From a virus: a stretch of 34,496 bases of DNA. The position numbers were made by a program, and so were the translations under genes. A model generated the notes under the pieces. The model was not told the origin of the DNA, did no database searches, and saw nothing but the letters and a program-made list of their open reading frames with translations. This document shows, piece after piece, positions 10,201 through 18,184 of this stretch. The DNA lies in IMG/VR virus record IMGVR_UViG_3300021057_000028, positions 1-34,496 of that record. The stretch is one strand, 5' to 3'. Every line of letters starts with the position of its first letter. Positions within the stretch are counted from its first letter, which is position 1.

Positions 10201-10299
10201 CGCGAGCGAGCCCTGGCCGAACTCGATCCACTCGGGCCGCGTGCCTTCGTTGATCCCCGCTCCTGCCGGGATGTGGATGGGCCGCGAGGCGAGGGCCAT
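7234..10299 (-). CDS. Tail hub / nozzle (tail-tube or stabilisation) protein
   Basis: This is a 1021-residue beta-rich protein with many Ser/Thr strands and repeated short hydrophobic blades, as expected for the beta-propeller-containing tail hub or nozzle of short-tailed phages (P22 gp10 / T7 gp12 type). Supporting features are the N-terminal PIHIPAGAGINEGTRPEW and QRMGLGKRYGFG region (parameter-list-like start), and the C-terminal element FFQSERGIELLDRGRAVQW, a turn common in this class. It follows the adaptor gene and one small gene and precedes the internal virion genes, the usual position of the hub. It is larger than P22 gp10. The start ATG is immediately after the upstream TAG (TAGATG). 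Function is inferred from fold-like composition and gene order, not from a decisive motif. Confidence 0.6.
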   Translation of the reverse strand: MALASRPIHIPAGAGINEGTRPEWIEFGQGSLANENVRQVQRMGLGKRYGFGTPLTQSRIDATSAASGYKLFADGQQICRVAAAASDLARCEAYDAISARWVPQRGYLPECTASTIELPNLGVDLGYLADVAITTNGYIGAVWLSATATSSSVAAAYMFGAVINPTTGVIVSPPTQIGSTSNASNNQMSIVAVGAYLIAVRYSSASTNIEAHYLDTTSPATITTGWVAMTNLATDARPTSAKVRTCSLPHASQARAALLYQTADAGTDRIKLVTFDQTGVLESAAINTSSTTVGALDVGGNATDTLWCVWTETTNIRARGFSPAAITVVLATTATVGTFTGTASALYVVPSATAGNARAWLNHTASSLPHLRHLGITTSGGAAAGTGTPTTVQNTSLVGRPFVYGGRFYGPVNTEESYDAFQTITVAIADMNTDAATTFRPVAVPYPNLSSVFYSGWATALVSGTKVYVPFTPRRSAANSGSCLVALDFGSSARWRNARVRTSQYFGGACTFYSDGARVAEAGFIFRPNKPTTSVAGTGITGTFRYVAVYEEVDAEGNWHQSAVSRPSDTRSPANQTVTVAVNPLVISSRLGSSSQASPVRVAFYRTATGGTAPYYRLGTVDNVTTAATVSFADSVEDATLTTRAKLYTQPGVIGTAQAKQQPPAFVDVTEHLGCLVGLSESEVWVSGQPVYGEGTWFSPIFSQPLSGGTAIASQDGFVFAFTRRQVYALPCEPPTDNGAAGGLGAPQLIASDVGCIDPRSVVVTAVGIFFQSERGIELLDRGRAVQWVGESVATTLAAYPIVSSARLDPLESVVYFELAASEADGQVSGNGRTLVFDLAIKDWVSTDRRKNSAGTADTPAQDSAVVWSGSAYRYAWLATDARVYIEDRTTYLDTGAWVTAKWETVDCKFGLQQQQRVYNAMILFTRNSAAGLKIETAYDGADYSASNDKTWTEAETLTGLRQLDFRPRAQGQRMRFRVTDTAPATLGTGQGFTWVGLSVDIAPKQGATKATPHLATSTRK

Positions 10300-10689
10300 C
10301 TAGGCCTCCTCCTGGATGCGGACCGTCACCGTCCCGCCGCTGAAGCTGCGGAGCACGAGCGTGTTCTCGTCGGTCGTGCTGTCCTCGACGAGGTACAGCC
10401 AATCGTTGAGCGCGCTCGTCCAGTTCACCGGCCACCAGCGCACTCGACCGCCGAATCCGTGCTCGAAGCGATACAACACCGTGCCCGCGTTCGTGACCGC
10501 GACGTCCTCGAAGTCGATCCATCGCGGCTGCTGGCGGCGGCGGATCTCGCTCTGCGCCTTGAGGATGCGGGTCAAGATCTGCGCGAGCTTCGCCGGGTCC
10601 TTCACGTCCTCCGCCGACACGACCTCGTCGAGCCCAGCCTGTGACGCGAGGGTGATGACCGTTCCGGAGCTGTCGATCCGAGCCGTCAC
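10300..10689 (-). CDS. Small virion-associated protein of unknown function
   Basis: This 129-residue protein is encoded between the adaptor and hub genes, so it is most likely structural or an assembly factor. The N-terminal half is helical (AKLAQILTRILKAQSEIRRR, about residues 33-52). The C-terminal half is predicted beta with aromatic residues (FEHGFGGRVRWWPVNW) and a run of alternating hydrophobic residues ending in TVTVRIQEEA. The C-terminal half could be a small beta-sandwich, as in tail accessory proteins. The start overlaps the last codons of the adaptor gene by 4 bases. I do not recognise a family. Confidence 0.5.
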   Translation of the reverse strand: MTARIDSSGTVITLASQAGLDEVVSAEDVKDPAKLAQILTRILKAQSEIRRRQQPRWIDFEDVAVTNAGTVLYRFEHGFGGRVRWWPVNWTSALNDWLYLVEDSTTDENTLVLRSFSGGTVTVRIQEEA

Positions 10690-11366
10690 GGCACCCTCCA
10701 GAGCGACTCGTAAACTTCGAGATTCCCGCCGCGGAGGCGGTACGCGCTGACGTTCGACGACGCGGTCGGGAACCAGAGGCTCGACTGCTCGTCGAGGTCG
10801 GTGATGCGCTTGGGGTTGGCGCGGTCGCGCATGCGCGCGCGGCGCGCGATGCGCCCACGGAGCTCGGCGATGGTGTGGAGAACCACGCTCGGATCCGCCT
10901 CGCGCTTGACCATGACGTCGCGCGCCATGAGGTTCGCGATGAGCTCCTCCCAGCCCGATACGCCGTCGAACGTGTCACCGTTCGCGACGAGCGTGCCCGG
11001 GGCAGGGACGTACTCCACCGTGAGCGTCGTGGCCGCGAGCGGCGCTTGGTAGCGCCCACGCTCGCCGTTGCCCATCGGGCGCAGGATGCGGCGCTCCGAG
11101 TCCGACTCGTGGACGTACACCTCGAGCAGGTCGCGGAAGTCCGCGGGCAGCGCGTAGGCGATCGTGCCGGCGACTACGTTGACCGTCTGGGACGACGCGT
11201 AGTAGTCGGCCGGCCCGGCATCGACGAGGGCATCGTAGACCTCGGTGAGGTGCCGGTTGGCGAGGGCCGTGAGCTCGGCGTCGGTGATGTTCGAGGTGTC
11301 ACCCTCGGTGTCACTGAGCTGCCGAGCCCACGTCCTCAGGTTGGCGAGGGTGACCGTTCGGGCCAC
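10686..11366 (-). CDS. Head-tail adaptor (podovirus connector) protein
   Basis: This is a 226-residue, mostly helical protein starting at a GTG. It has the pattern of the head-tail adaptor family of short-tailed phages (P22 gp4 / SU10 adaptor type). An N-terminal helix pair (LANLRTWARQLSDTEGD, LTALANRHLTEVYDALVDA) is followed by a beta part containing TIAYALPADFRDLLEVYV (about residues 68-85). Then comes a strand-rich TLTVEYVPAPGTL, a WEELIANLMARDVM helix and a basic helix (ELRGRIARRARMRDRA). The YALPxDF element followed by a helix that ends with an Arg-rich segment is characteristic. It lies between head genes and the tail hub, as expected for a ring that binds the portal and receives the tail. 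Assignment is by pattern and position. Confidence 0.65.
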   Translation of the reverse strand: MARTVTLANLRTWARQLSDTEGDTSNITDAELTALANRHLTEVYDALVDAGPADYYASSQTVNVVAGTIAYALPADFRDLLEVYVHESDSERRILRPMGNGERGRYQAPLAATTLTVEYVPAPGTLVANGDTFDGVSGWEELIANLMARDVMVKREADPSVVLHTIAELRGRIARRARMRDRANPKRITDLDEQSSLWFPTASSNVSAYRLRGGNLEVYESLWRVP

Positions 11367-11377
11367 GTCTCACCTGC

Positions 11378-11884
11378 TCAGATCGCCGGCTCGACGGTGA
11401 GGACGATGCGCGCCTGCGCCGTCGCAGAGGCGATGGCCACGCCTGTGCCGCCCTTGGTGACCTTGCCCGTGAGCACGGAGCCCGAGGGCACGATCACATT
11501 GGCATCGGTGAGCGTCATCGCCTTGGGCGCGAACGCCACCATGTCATCGTCCGTGACCGTGTCGGTCGCGAACTCGGCGACGGTCACCGCGCTCGCTCCC
11601 GCGCTCGTGCGGCGCGAGACGTTGAACGTGGCGAAGTTGGTCGCGTTGGCGGTGACGGCGATGGGCGCGACGGCATGACCGGAGATGACGCGAACGTCGA
11701 CGCCGGTGTCGTTGCGCCACATGAACGTCTCTCCCTGCGCCGTGCCGGCGGTGCCGCCGTCGGTGACGTTGAGGGGCACCTGCTTGCGCCAGATGGTGCC
11801 CTTCAGCACCGACTCGTCCGTGGAGTCGAGAGCGCTGAAGAGGCCGTAGATTGCCTTGAAGATGCTAGTTGCCGTGAGGGCCAT
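11378..11884 (-). CDS. Putative capsid decoration / head fibre-like beta protein
   Basis: This 168-residue beta-rich protein lies between the major capsid module and the adaptor. Residues about 70-165 contain ANATNFATFNVSRRTSAG, followed by AVTVAEFAT and a run ending VPSGSVLTGKVTKGGTGV. This alternation of NATN-(Y/F)-A-T-hydrophobic strand with a later VxxGxxLTxxxTxxGxG strand is common in phage decoration, head-fibre and tail-fibre accessory proteins. There are no Cys residues, which is usual for exposed virion beta proteins. It is separated from the adaptor by 11 bases. The family is recognised only by pattern, so a tail role is also possible. Confidence 0.5.
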   Translation of the reverse strand: MALTATSIFKAIYGLFSALDSTDESVLKGTIWRKQVPLNVTDGGTAGTAQGETFMWRNDTGVDVRVISGHAVAPIAVTANATNFATFNVSRRTSAGASAVTVAEFATDTVTDDDMVAFAPKAMTLTDANVIVPSGSVLTGKVTKGGTGVAIASATAQARIVLTVEPAI

Positions 11885-11886
11885 CG

Positions 11887-12297
11887 TCAGACTCCCGTGG
11901 TGTTGCGCGCGTAGATCGCGAAGTTGATGCGGTTGCCCGCGGTGTTGGCCGGCTCACGCGCGGTGCCGTTGCGGTGTGCCTGGACGACGAACTGACGGGT
12001 CGTCGCGTTGAGGGTCGACTCGCCGAGGACGCCGCACTCGAACCAGTCCGTCGCGAGCGTGGCGAACTGCGGCCACGCGGCGACGAACAGCGGCTGAGCG
12101 GGCAGCGTGAAGCCCGCGGGGAGCGTCACCGTGTACGTGCCAGTGGCCGCGTACGAGACGGTGAAGCCCTTGAGCGCGGGCGGCGCACGGAACGTCGTCG
12201 ACGCGGGGTCGGACGACGCGTTGCACTGAAAGGAGCCGACGAGGAGGACACCCTCCGTGCCGACGCCCTTCAGGAACTCGAAGGGGTTGCCGTCCAT
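11887..12297 (-). CDS. Small virion protein, unknown function (downstream of capsid gene)
   Basis: The product is 136 residues from the ATG at 12295-12297, which overlaps the TGA of the major capsid gene (TGATG). A longer open frame reaching 12825 is a shadow of the capsid gene. The protein begins with a short acidic helix (PFEFLKGVGTEGVL), then is predicted mostly beta, with aromatic-rich strands (LFVAAWPQFATLATDWF, about residues 67-83). The C-terminus reads INFAIYARNTTGV, a strand seen at the end of small jelly-roll-like phage proteins. Immediate coupling to the capsid gene suggests a decoration or capsid-accessory role. No named family is recognised. Confidence 0.5.
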   Translation of the reverse strand: MDGNPFEFLKGVGTEGVLLVGSFQCNASSDPASTTFRAPPALKGFTVSYAATGTYTVTLPAGFTLPAQPLFVAAWPQFATLATDWFECGVLGESTLNATTRQFVVQAHRNGTAREPANTAGNRINFAIYARNTTGV

Positions 12298-13523
12298 CAG
12301 GCACCCCAGTTCGTTCCGCGCGCCGACTCGACGGGAGCCGACTCGCCGAAGTCGCCATAGAGGCCGATGCGGACCTCGTAGGCGTCGTCCGTCGAGAGCC
12401 GCAGGATCTGCAGCTTGTCGTCCTCGAGCGGCTGCGGAGCAGGACCCGCCGAGTACATGGCGAAGGTCGACATGTTCTTGAGGAACACGTTCTGCTTCGG
12501 GCAGAACGGCGACTGCAGGACCGTGATGTCGCCGCCGTCTCCCTGCCACTTCGCGCCGTCGAACCCGATCGTTGGCGTGCCGCCTCCGCTCGAGAACGCG
12601 ACCTTGCCGTAGAGCGTCTTCTTCACCTGGCGGAAGTCCCGCGGGTTGCAGATGAGGCGCTTCTTCGGCGTGTGGCCCTGGATGGTCACCAGCGACTCGA
12701 GGTCGATGATGGCCTCGGCCATGGGCAGGCCCGTCATGTCGAGCGACTGCGATGCGAGGCGCACCGGGTCGTCGTTGCGGGTGAGGCTCTTCCACGTGCC
12801 CGGCGCCGCGCCGCCCTCGAGCCACTTGCGCATGCCCGCGGGGACGTTGTTGCTCGAGCCGCTCGCCTGGTCGCCCGCGCGCACGATCGAGTCGCCGTTG
12901 GTCGCGCCCGTGATGGACGCGTTCCAGTTGCCGGAGATCGTGAGCTTGCCCGTGGAGCGGTTGACGGCCGTGATGGTCGCCTCGCCGCTGCGGACCGTCG
13001 GCGCGAGCGTCGTGTCGCTCACGAGCTTGACCTTCATGCCGACGTCGAAGTTGTTGACGTCCTCGACGACGGTGAGGGTGACTTCGGTGCCGGTGACGCC
13101 CGTGGAGATCGTGCCGAGGACACCGTTGCCGGTGCCCATCGAGAAGATCTCGAGCATCTTGAGGACGCTCTTCTCGATGCCGTCGAGCTCGTTCGTCCAG
13201 AGGTCGACGAGCGCTCCGTCACCGCGCATCGTCGCCGTGCGCAGGGCCTGGCCCTTGATGCGCGCGACGCCGAAGTACTCGACGCGAGAGAGCAGCGCAC
13301 GCTTGTACGTGCCCTGCGCTGCTGCGCCCTGGGCGTTCGGGATCGAGGTACCGACGCCCTGGGGGTTTTCCGTCTGGATCGCGATGGCGTAGTCGTCGCC
13401 GCGGAAGTCTTCCTTCTTCGCGATCGTGTCGTAGACGGGGAACTGCTGGAAATGGGCCTTGGAGATGCCGCTCTGGTACCGGCGCTTGAGGATCGCCGAA
13501 GAGAGCGCGTTGGTTGCAGTCAT
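12297..13523 (-). CDS. Major capsid protein
   Basis: This 408-residue protein directly follows the scaffold gene. The N-terminal arm (ILKRRYQSGISKAHFQQFPVYDTIAKKED) is followed by AIAIQTENPQGVGTSIPNAQ and YFGVARIKGQAL, the E-loop and spine region of HK97-fold coat proteins. A beta-rich segment at about residues 140-215 (GTEVTLTVVEDV ... STGKLTISGNWNASI) interrupts the fold and looks like an inserted I-domain. The rest contains TPKKRLICNPRDFRQVKKTL and a C-terminal strand region (AYEVRIGLYGDFGESAP). Residue count, helix/strand order and its place between scaffold and head accessory genes support the call. The ATG at 13521-13523 follows a 62-bp non-coding gap, so it probably uses its own ribosome binding site, although no strong Shine-Dalgarno is visible. 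Confidence 0.8.
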   Translation of the reverse strand: MTATNALSSAILKRRYQSGISKAHFQQFPVYDTIAKKEDFRGDDYAIAIQTENPQGVGTSIPNAQGAAAQGTYKRALLSRVEYFGVARIKGQALRTATMRGDGALVDLWTNELDGIEKSVLKMLEIFSMGTGNGVLGTISTGVTGTEVTLTVVEDVNNFDVGMKVKLVSDTTLAPTVRSGEATITAVNRSTGKLTISGNWNASITGATNGDSIVRAGDQASGSSNNVPAGMRKWLEGGAAPGTWKSLTRNDDPVRLASQSLDMTGLPMAEAIIDLESLVTIQGHTPKKRLICNPRDFRQVKKTLYGKVAFSSGGGTPTIGFDGAKWQGDGGDITVLQSPFCPKQNVFLKNMSTFAMYSAGPAPQPLEDDKLQILRLSTDDAYEVRIGLYGDFGESAPVESARGTNWGA

Positions 13524-13585
13524 GGGTGAACGCTTCCGGGTCGGGGTTGGACCTGGCGCGCTCCCTGGCTGCGGATGTCAGCGAG

Positions 13586-14593
13586 CTAGCTTTGTGCGTC
13601 GGGGTTTGCCCGTCGCGCTGCCGCCACCTCGGCGATCAGAGCTGCCCGCTGTTCTTCGGGGCTCATCTCGTGGAGAGGCTTCGGCGAGGTGCGTCGCTCG
13701 CTGCCCTGGGCAGCAAGGAGAGTGCGCGAACCGTTCGCCGACTTGGTGGCGGTGTCCGGAGCCTTCACCGGCGTCGTGCTGACTTGGGGCACGACCTTGG
13801 TGACCCGCTCGCGGGACTGTTTCTCTAGATACGCGACGAGGGTGTCTCTGTCAAAGTCAACTCCGAGCTTCAGCCCGTCGCGTTGCCACTCGCGACATAG
13901 TGAATCGCAGCGCTCGAATACCTCCTCGGGCTCCCAACGTGCGTGCATGTACGGCGCCTTCTCGGGCGACGCGAACTCGCTGAGGAACTGCGCGCGCGTA
14001 GCGGCGATGAGTTGCTCTCGCTTCTCGCGCGCCTGCTCGGCCTTGAATTTCTCGAGCGCCTCCTTCGCGCTCTTGCCCTCCTTCGCCGCTTCCTCGGCGC
14101 GCGCCTGCGCGGCGCGAGCCTCCTGCAGCGCGCGCCACTCGGGCGTGCCCTGCTTCACGACGGCGTCGACGACGTTCTGCGGGTCGTCGTCGAGGTTCTT
14201 CAAGAACCCCGTCGGATCGGCCTGGAACTGCTGCTTCACGCTGAGGCGCACCGCTTCGCGCTGCCGTTCCGCCTCAGCGCGAGCCTCCTCGATGATGCGC
14301 TGCTTCTCCTCCTCGGCGGCGCGACGGAGCTCGGCGGCGTACTCCTCGGCCTCGAGCCGCTTCTTGTGCGCGGCCTCGCGCGCACGGAGCACGCTCGCGA
14401 GCTTCTCGTCGGGGTCCTCCGCCGTGGGCGCCTGCTCTGCCGCGGGTGCGGGCTTGGGCGCTTCGGCGGCGGCGGCCTCCGCAGCGACGTCCACCGACTC
14501 CGTGCCCCCAGCCTCGCGCACGGCAGCGATGAGCGCCTCGCGATCGGCGTCCGTCGTCTGCTGCTGCTGCTCCTGCTGCTGTTCTTCGCTCAT
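13586..14593 (-). CDS. Scaffolding protein
   Basis: This 335-residue protein is very rich in Glu, Ala, Arg, Lys and Gln and free of long hydrophobic stretches. It opens with a Gln/Glu run (MSEEQQQEQQQQ) and an Ala/Pro/Glu linker (residues 35-65). A long charged coiled coil follows at about residues 65-215, containing LRRAAEEEKQRIIEEARAEA. The C-terminus is basic and disordered, ending in a helix (SPEEQRAALIAEVAAARRAN) that could bind coat protein. Its position between portal and major capsid genes is the classical place of the internal scaffold that directs procapsid assembly. No protease domain is seen, so the scaffold is probably released rather than cleaved by itself. Confidence 0.8.
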   Translation of the reverse strand: MSEEQQQEQQQQTTDADREALIAAVREAGGTESVDVAAEAAAAEAPKPAPAAEQAPTAEDPDEKLASVLRAREAAHKKRLEAEEYAAELRRAAEEEKQRIIEEARAEAERQREAVRLSVKQQFQADPTGFLKNLDDDPQNVVDAVVKQGTPEWRALQEARAAQARAEEAAKEGKSAKEALEKFKAEQAREKREQLIAATRAQFLSEFASPEKAPYMHARWEPEEVFERCDSLCREWQRDGLKLGVDFDRDTLVAYLEKQSRERVTKVVPQVSTTPVKAPDTATKSANGSRTLLAAQGSERRTSPKPLHEMSPEEQRAALIAEVAAARRANPDAQS

Positions 14594-14602
14594 GCGAACC
14601 CC

Positions 14603-16639
14603 TTACGCCGCCATGGGAGGCATCCCAGGGGGCGGCATCCCCGGGGGCATGGGCGGCGCTCCACCGGGCATCGGCCCGGCCGGCGGTGGCCCTTGATCGA
14701 GCGGCGCGCCCATCCCCGCGGGTGGCGGCGCCTTCTGCGCGGCCTGTTCCTTGAGGCCCTTGATGTCCTCCAGGAAGTCGAGCAGCAGCTGGATGCGGTC
14801 CTCGGGGACATCGCGGACGCGACAGAGGTTGACCATCTTCCTCGCGCGCACCGTCGCGAGGTCGAGGTCGTCGACGGTGTCGGGCGACATGTACCGGCCC
14901 TTGATGACCATCGTGTCGAGCATCATGTCGATGACGTCCGTGTCCGCCGAGTCGAGCTGGTTCTCGGCCTCGAGGTCCGGCAGCTCGAACAGCCGCTTGA
15001 ACTGCTCGGTCGTGATGGCCTGGACGTTGAGTAGTTCGGTGAGCTGCGCGAACTTCGCCGCGGGCTGCTTCGCGAGCTGCGAGGTGGGGAAGACGCGGAT
15101 CGCGAGCTTGTCGCGGTCGGCGATGAACTCCTTCCAATCGAGCTCCTCGAGTCCGTTCTTGCCCTGGTAGCGCGCTTTGTACGAACCGTTTCGCTCGACG
15201 ATGCGCGCTGCGGCGTGCACGACGAGCCACGAGAGCGCGATCTTGAATCGCTCGCGTTCACGGTGGTACGGGAGCAAGCGCTCGGACTCGAAGTCCTCGA
15301 ACACCTGGAGCGCCTTGCCCGACGCGTTGCTCAGGCCCGCGGGCAATTGGCTCGAGGCCGAGAGCGTCGAGACGCCGTTGCGCTCCATCATGTTGCGCGG
15401 GATGGACTCCGCGTAGACATACGTGCCCTGCGCGACCGGCTCCGGGGTGATGGGCACCGGCGGCTGCGGGAGGTTCCCCTCGAGCACGAAGCCCGCTCCG
15501 AACGTGCCGGTGGTGATGTCCCGGACGTTGAGCTCGTTTTCCTTCTGCGAGTAGTACCCGCTGATGCCCATCTTCTGGTGCTGGTGCTGGATCTTCTTCG
15601 TGACCTTCTCGAACTCGCGCTGAGGCGCGATGAGCGAGCGCATCAGCGACAGACCCCACACGCTTCGGCGGCGCTTGCGCGGCGTGTAGAGCAAGATCGG
15701 CCAATCCTTCTCCTCCCACGGCTCGTCGATGATCGTGCCGTTCTCGCCCGCGACCGCAACGACGTGGCGACCGTCGTGCTTCACCACGCGGCGCGTCTTC
15801 TTCTCGCCGCTCTCCTCGTCGTCGTACTCTTCGTCGACCTCCTCGCGGCACGTCGGCGGGTGCCAGGCCTCGAACACCTCCACGCGGTGCGCGGCCATCG
15901 GCGTGTTCTTGCGACGGTGGGCCATGGGCTTGGCCGCCGCTGCGAGGATCGCGCGCCTGCGCGACTCGGCCGTGCCGACCCATCCGGGCTGCCCGTCGTC
16001 GACAGGGTTCGCGTACAGCTCGACGGCCTTCCACTTGTCCATGCCGTCCTTCGGCACGTAGAAGCAGCTCGACGGCTGACGCGTTCGGATCTCCGCCTCG
16101 TCGAACCACACGTCCTCGACGGGGATGTGTCGGATGATGACGCGGTCGCGACCGTCGATCACCATGCACGCGCCGGTGCCGTGGTCGGTCACGAGCGCGT
16201 CCATCACGACGTCTTCCTCGATGGCGTCGCACTGGTTGTCGTCGAGCACGGCCTCGATGGCCTTGCCCATCTCGCGCGCGCGGTGCCGCTCGAGGAAGCC
16301 GCCTCCGTTGGTCAGCGGCATCGGCGAGATGCGCGCCTTGCAGACCTTGGAGTGCACCGTCTCGACGGTGTTCTGCGCCGCGTTGTAGGCGTTCGTCGTG
16401 TCCTCGATCGGAAAGTGCTCCTCGGCGCCGTTGTCCTTCGCCTCTCCGCCGTACTGGAACACCGCGATGCACTTCTCGGTGTTCGACCGGAGCGTCTCGT
16501 TTTGCTTCGCGAGCTCCTCGCAGAGCGCAACGAGCCGAGGGCCGGCCTTCTCGCCGCGCGCGTGCGCGAGAAACCACATGCAGTCGTCGGTCAGCGGGTC
16601 GCCCACGCCGATGGTCATGGGGTTGTTCACGTCAGCCAT
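14603..16639 (-). CDS. Portal protein
   Basis: This 678-residue protein starts three bases after the large terminase stop. The order terminase, portal, scaffold, coat is standard. The N-terminal part (LVALCEELAKQNETLRSNTE, YNAAQNTVETVHSKVCKARI) carries the helical clip/wing region of P22-like portals. The middle contains VIIRHIPVEDVWFDEAEIR, a strand-turn found near the stem of portals, then WEEKDWPILLYTPRKRRRS and the helix LMRSLIAPQREFEKVTKKIQ. The C-terminal 90 residues include a Pro/Met/Gly-rich tail (MPPGMPPPGMPPMAA), probably disordered. The length is near that of P22-type portals (about 700). It forms the dodecameric DNA channel at one vertex and is the docking site of the terminase. 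Family level is inferred from these elements and order. Confidence 0.8.
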   Translation of the reverse strand: MADVNNPMTIGVGDPLTDDCMWFLAHARGEKAGPRLVALCEELAKQNETLRSNTEKCIAVFQYGGEAKDNGAEEHFPIEDTTNAYNAAQNTVETVHSKVCKARISPMPLTNGGGFLERHRAREMGKAIEAVLDDNQCDAIEEDVVMDALVTDHGTGACMVIDGRDRVIIRHIPVEDVWFDEAEIRTRQPSSCFYVPKDGMDKWKAVELYANPVDDGQPGWVGTAESRRRAILAAAAKPMAHRRKNTPMAAHRVEVFEAWHPPTCREEVDEEYDDEESGEKKTRRVVKHDGRHVVAVAGENGTIIDEPWEEKDWPILLYTPRKRRRSVWGLSLMRSLIAPQREFEKVTKKIQHQHQKMGISGYYSQKENELNVRDITTGTFGAGFVLEGNLPQPPVPITPEPVAQGTYVYAESIPRNMMERNGVSTLSASSQLPAGLSNASGKALQVFEDFESERLLPYHRERERFKIALSWLVVHAAARIVERNGSYKARYQGKNGLEELDWKEFIADRDKLAIRVFPTSQLAKQPAAKFAQLTELLNVQAITTEQFKRLFELPDLEAENQLDSADTDVIDMMLDTMVIKGRYMSPDTVDDLDLATVRARKMVNLCRVRDVPEDRIQLLLDFLEDIKGLKEQAAQKAPPPAGMGAPLDQGPPPAGPMPGGAPPMPPGMPPPGMPPMAA

Positions 16640-16642
16640 GGG

Positions 16643-18184
16643 TCACCATTCCTCGCGCTCAATCCCCCATCGCTTGCGCATCCATTCGCGCATGCGTTCC
16701 GTCTCCGGGTCGGTGGACTTCGCCTCGACCGCCTTCGGGTCGGGCAGGAGCCTGCTCAGCACCAGCATCAGCGCAGGGGCGAAGTCGCAGTGTCGGCCGT
16801 CCGACGTCGACGGCAGATCCACCGCCATCCCGCCAGGCGTCACGCGCTTGCGCAGGTGCAGGAGGTCGGTGCGCAGACGAGGGATTGGCGGCAATTCCAA
16901 TTCGTTGGAATCCATGCGCGTGCGAATCGCCAGGTAGCGGCGCGCTCGCTCCGTCCCGCTCAGCGTCCACGGCACGAGCGTCAGACCGACGTTGCGCGCA
17001 AGGCGCACGAGCGCATCGCCCATGGCCTGGTCGGTGTCGACGCGCTGGATGCCGTAGGCGCCGAGGATGCCCGCGATCTCTGCGAGCACCTCGCCCGGGT
17101 CGAGCGGCGACTCGCGGCTGCCGATCCATTCCTCCGCGCGGACGACGACGGTGCGCCCGTCCTCGCGCGTGCCGATGACGAGCGTCCAGCCGTTGCCGCG
17201 CGTCGCGGGGTCCATCGCCGCGTAGTACGTATTCCCCTGCTTCGGGCCGACCACGATGGGGTGCTTGCGCGTGCAGCGGTCGACCGACTCGCTCGAGAAC
17301 AGCGCCTCCTCGGGCGACGCGAACTCGGCGAGCACGTCGGTGCGGTACACGTCCGGGTCGGCCTTCGCCGCCTCGACGCGCTCGGGCGTCCACGTCACCG
17401 GGTTCATGGCCGGCGCGGGCGCCCGCACCACGACCATGCGCGCCGTGGGCTTGCCGTGGTGCGCAGTCACGAGCTCGTAGGCGGGGCCGTACGGCGCCCA
17501 CGGCGAGCCGATGTGCCAGAGCTGGCACCCTGGCAGGATGCGCAGCAGCACCGCGTCGCGCATGTCGTCCCAGTTCACGACGCCCTCGTCACCGCCGACC
17601 ATGCGAGGAAACTCATCGAAGATGGCACCCGCGCTCCAGCGAGCGACGAGCGACGAGCCCGCGCGGCTGCCCGCGACGACCGCGACCTCGACGGGCATGC
17701 CCGACGGGTGGCGCAGCATCAGGCCGTCGCCCGACGGCTCGCCGATCATGAACCGCCGCAGCATCGGCTTGGACTTCAGCGTGCCGACGAGGTGATTCAT
17801 GATCACGTCGGCGAGGTCTTTCTTCAGGCTGACGACGCTCACGCGTGGGATCTCACCCGGCCGAAGCGAGGAGACGTCGCACGTGAGCGCCATGTGAAAC
17901 GCGCCGCACGCCGCAATGAGGGACTTCGCCGTGCGGATGCCGCTGAGCACGACCATCTCGCGAGGCTTCACGCACGGCAGCGCGTCGACGTCCCGGAACG
18001 CCGCGATGACCGTCGGGTCCGACGCGTACGCGCCGAGCGGCTGGCCATCGGCCACGCGGCAGATGGCGCGCTGCAGCGGCGACGCGGTGGTCAGCCCGAA
18101 CGCGTTGGCGTCGGTGAGCGTCCACTCCAAGCTCGCGCCGGAGACCGCTCGCTCGACGAGCGGGTCGGGCAGACGAGCCGTCAC
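16643..18184 (-). CDS. terL: Terminase large subunit (packaging ATPase and nuclease)
   Basis: The product is 513 residues. The ATPase half shows a variant Walker A SGIRTAKS (residues 81-88), where the second glycine is replaced by alanine, and a Walker B IFDEFP (188-193) with the catalytic acidic pair. A coupling-type segment WHIGSPWAPYGPAYEL follows (223-238). The nuclease half, RNase H-like, shows candidate metal-binding Asp residues: D325 in YAAMDPATRG, D383/D385 in RVDTDQAMGD, and D467 in GRHCDFAPALML. The enzyme pumps DNA into the procapsid through the portal and cuts the concatemer. The GTG start overlaps the last four bases of the upstream small gene. The two-domain arrangement with all motifs in order makes this a firm call; the type of packaging (cos or headful) cannot be told from it. 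Confidence 0.9.
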   Translation of the reverse strand: MTARLPDPLVERAVSGASLEWTLTDANAFGLTTASPLQRAICRVADGQPLGAYASDPTVIAAFRDVDALPCVKPREMVVLSGIRTAKSLIAACGAFHMALTCDVSSLRPGEIPRVSVVSLKKDLADVIMNHLVGTLKSKPMLRRFMIGEPSGDGLMLRHPSGMPVEVAVVAGSRAGSSLVARWSAGAIFDEFPRMVGGDEGVVNWDDMRDAVLLRILPGCQLWHIGSPWAPYGPAYELVTAHHGKPTARMVVVRAPAPAMNPVTWTPERVEAAKADPDVYRTDVLAEFASPEEALFSSESVDRCTRKHPIVVGPKQGNTYYAAMDPATRGNGWTLVIGTREDGRTVVVRAEEWIGSRESPLDPGEVLAEIAGILGAYGIQRVDTDQAMGDALVRLARNVGLTLVPWTLSGTERARRYLAIRTRMDSNELELPPIPRLRTDLLHLRKRVTPGGMAVDLPSTSDGRHCDFAPALMLVLSRLLPDPKAVEAKSTDPETERMREWMRKRWGIEREEW

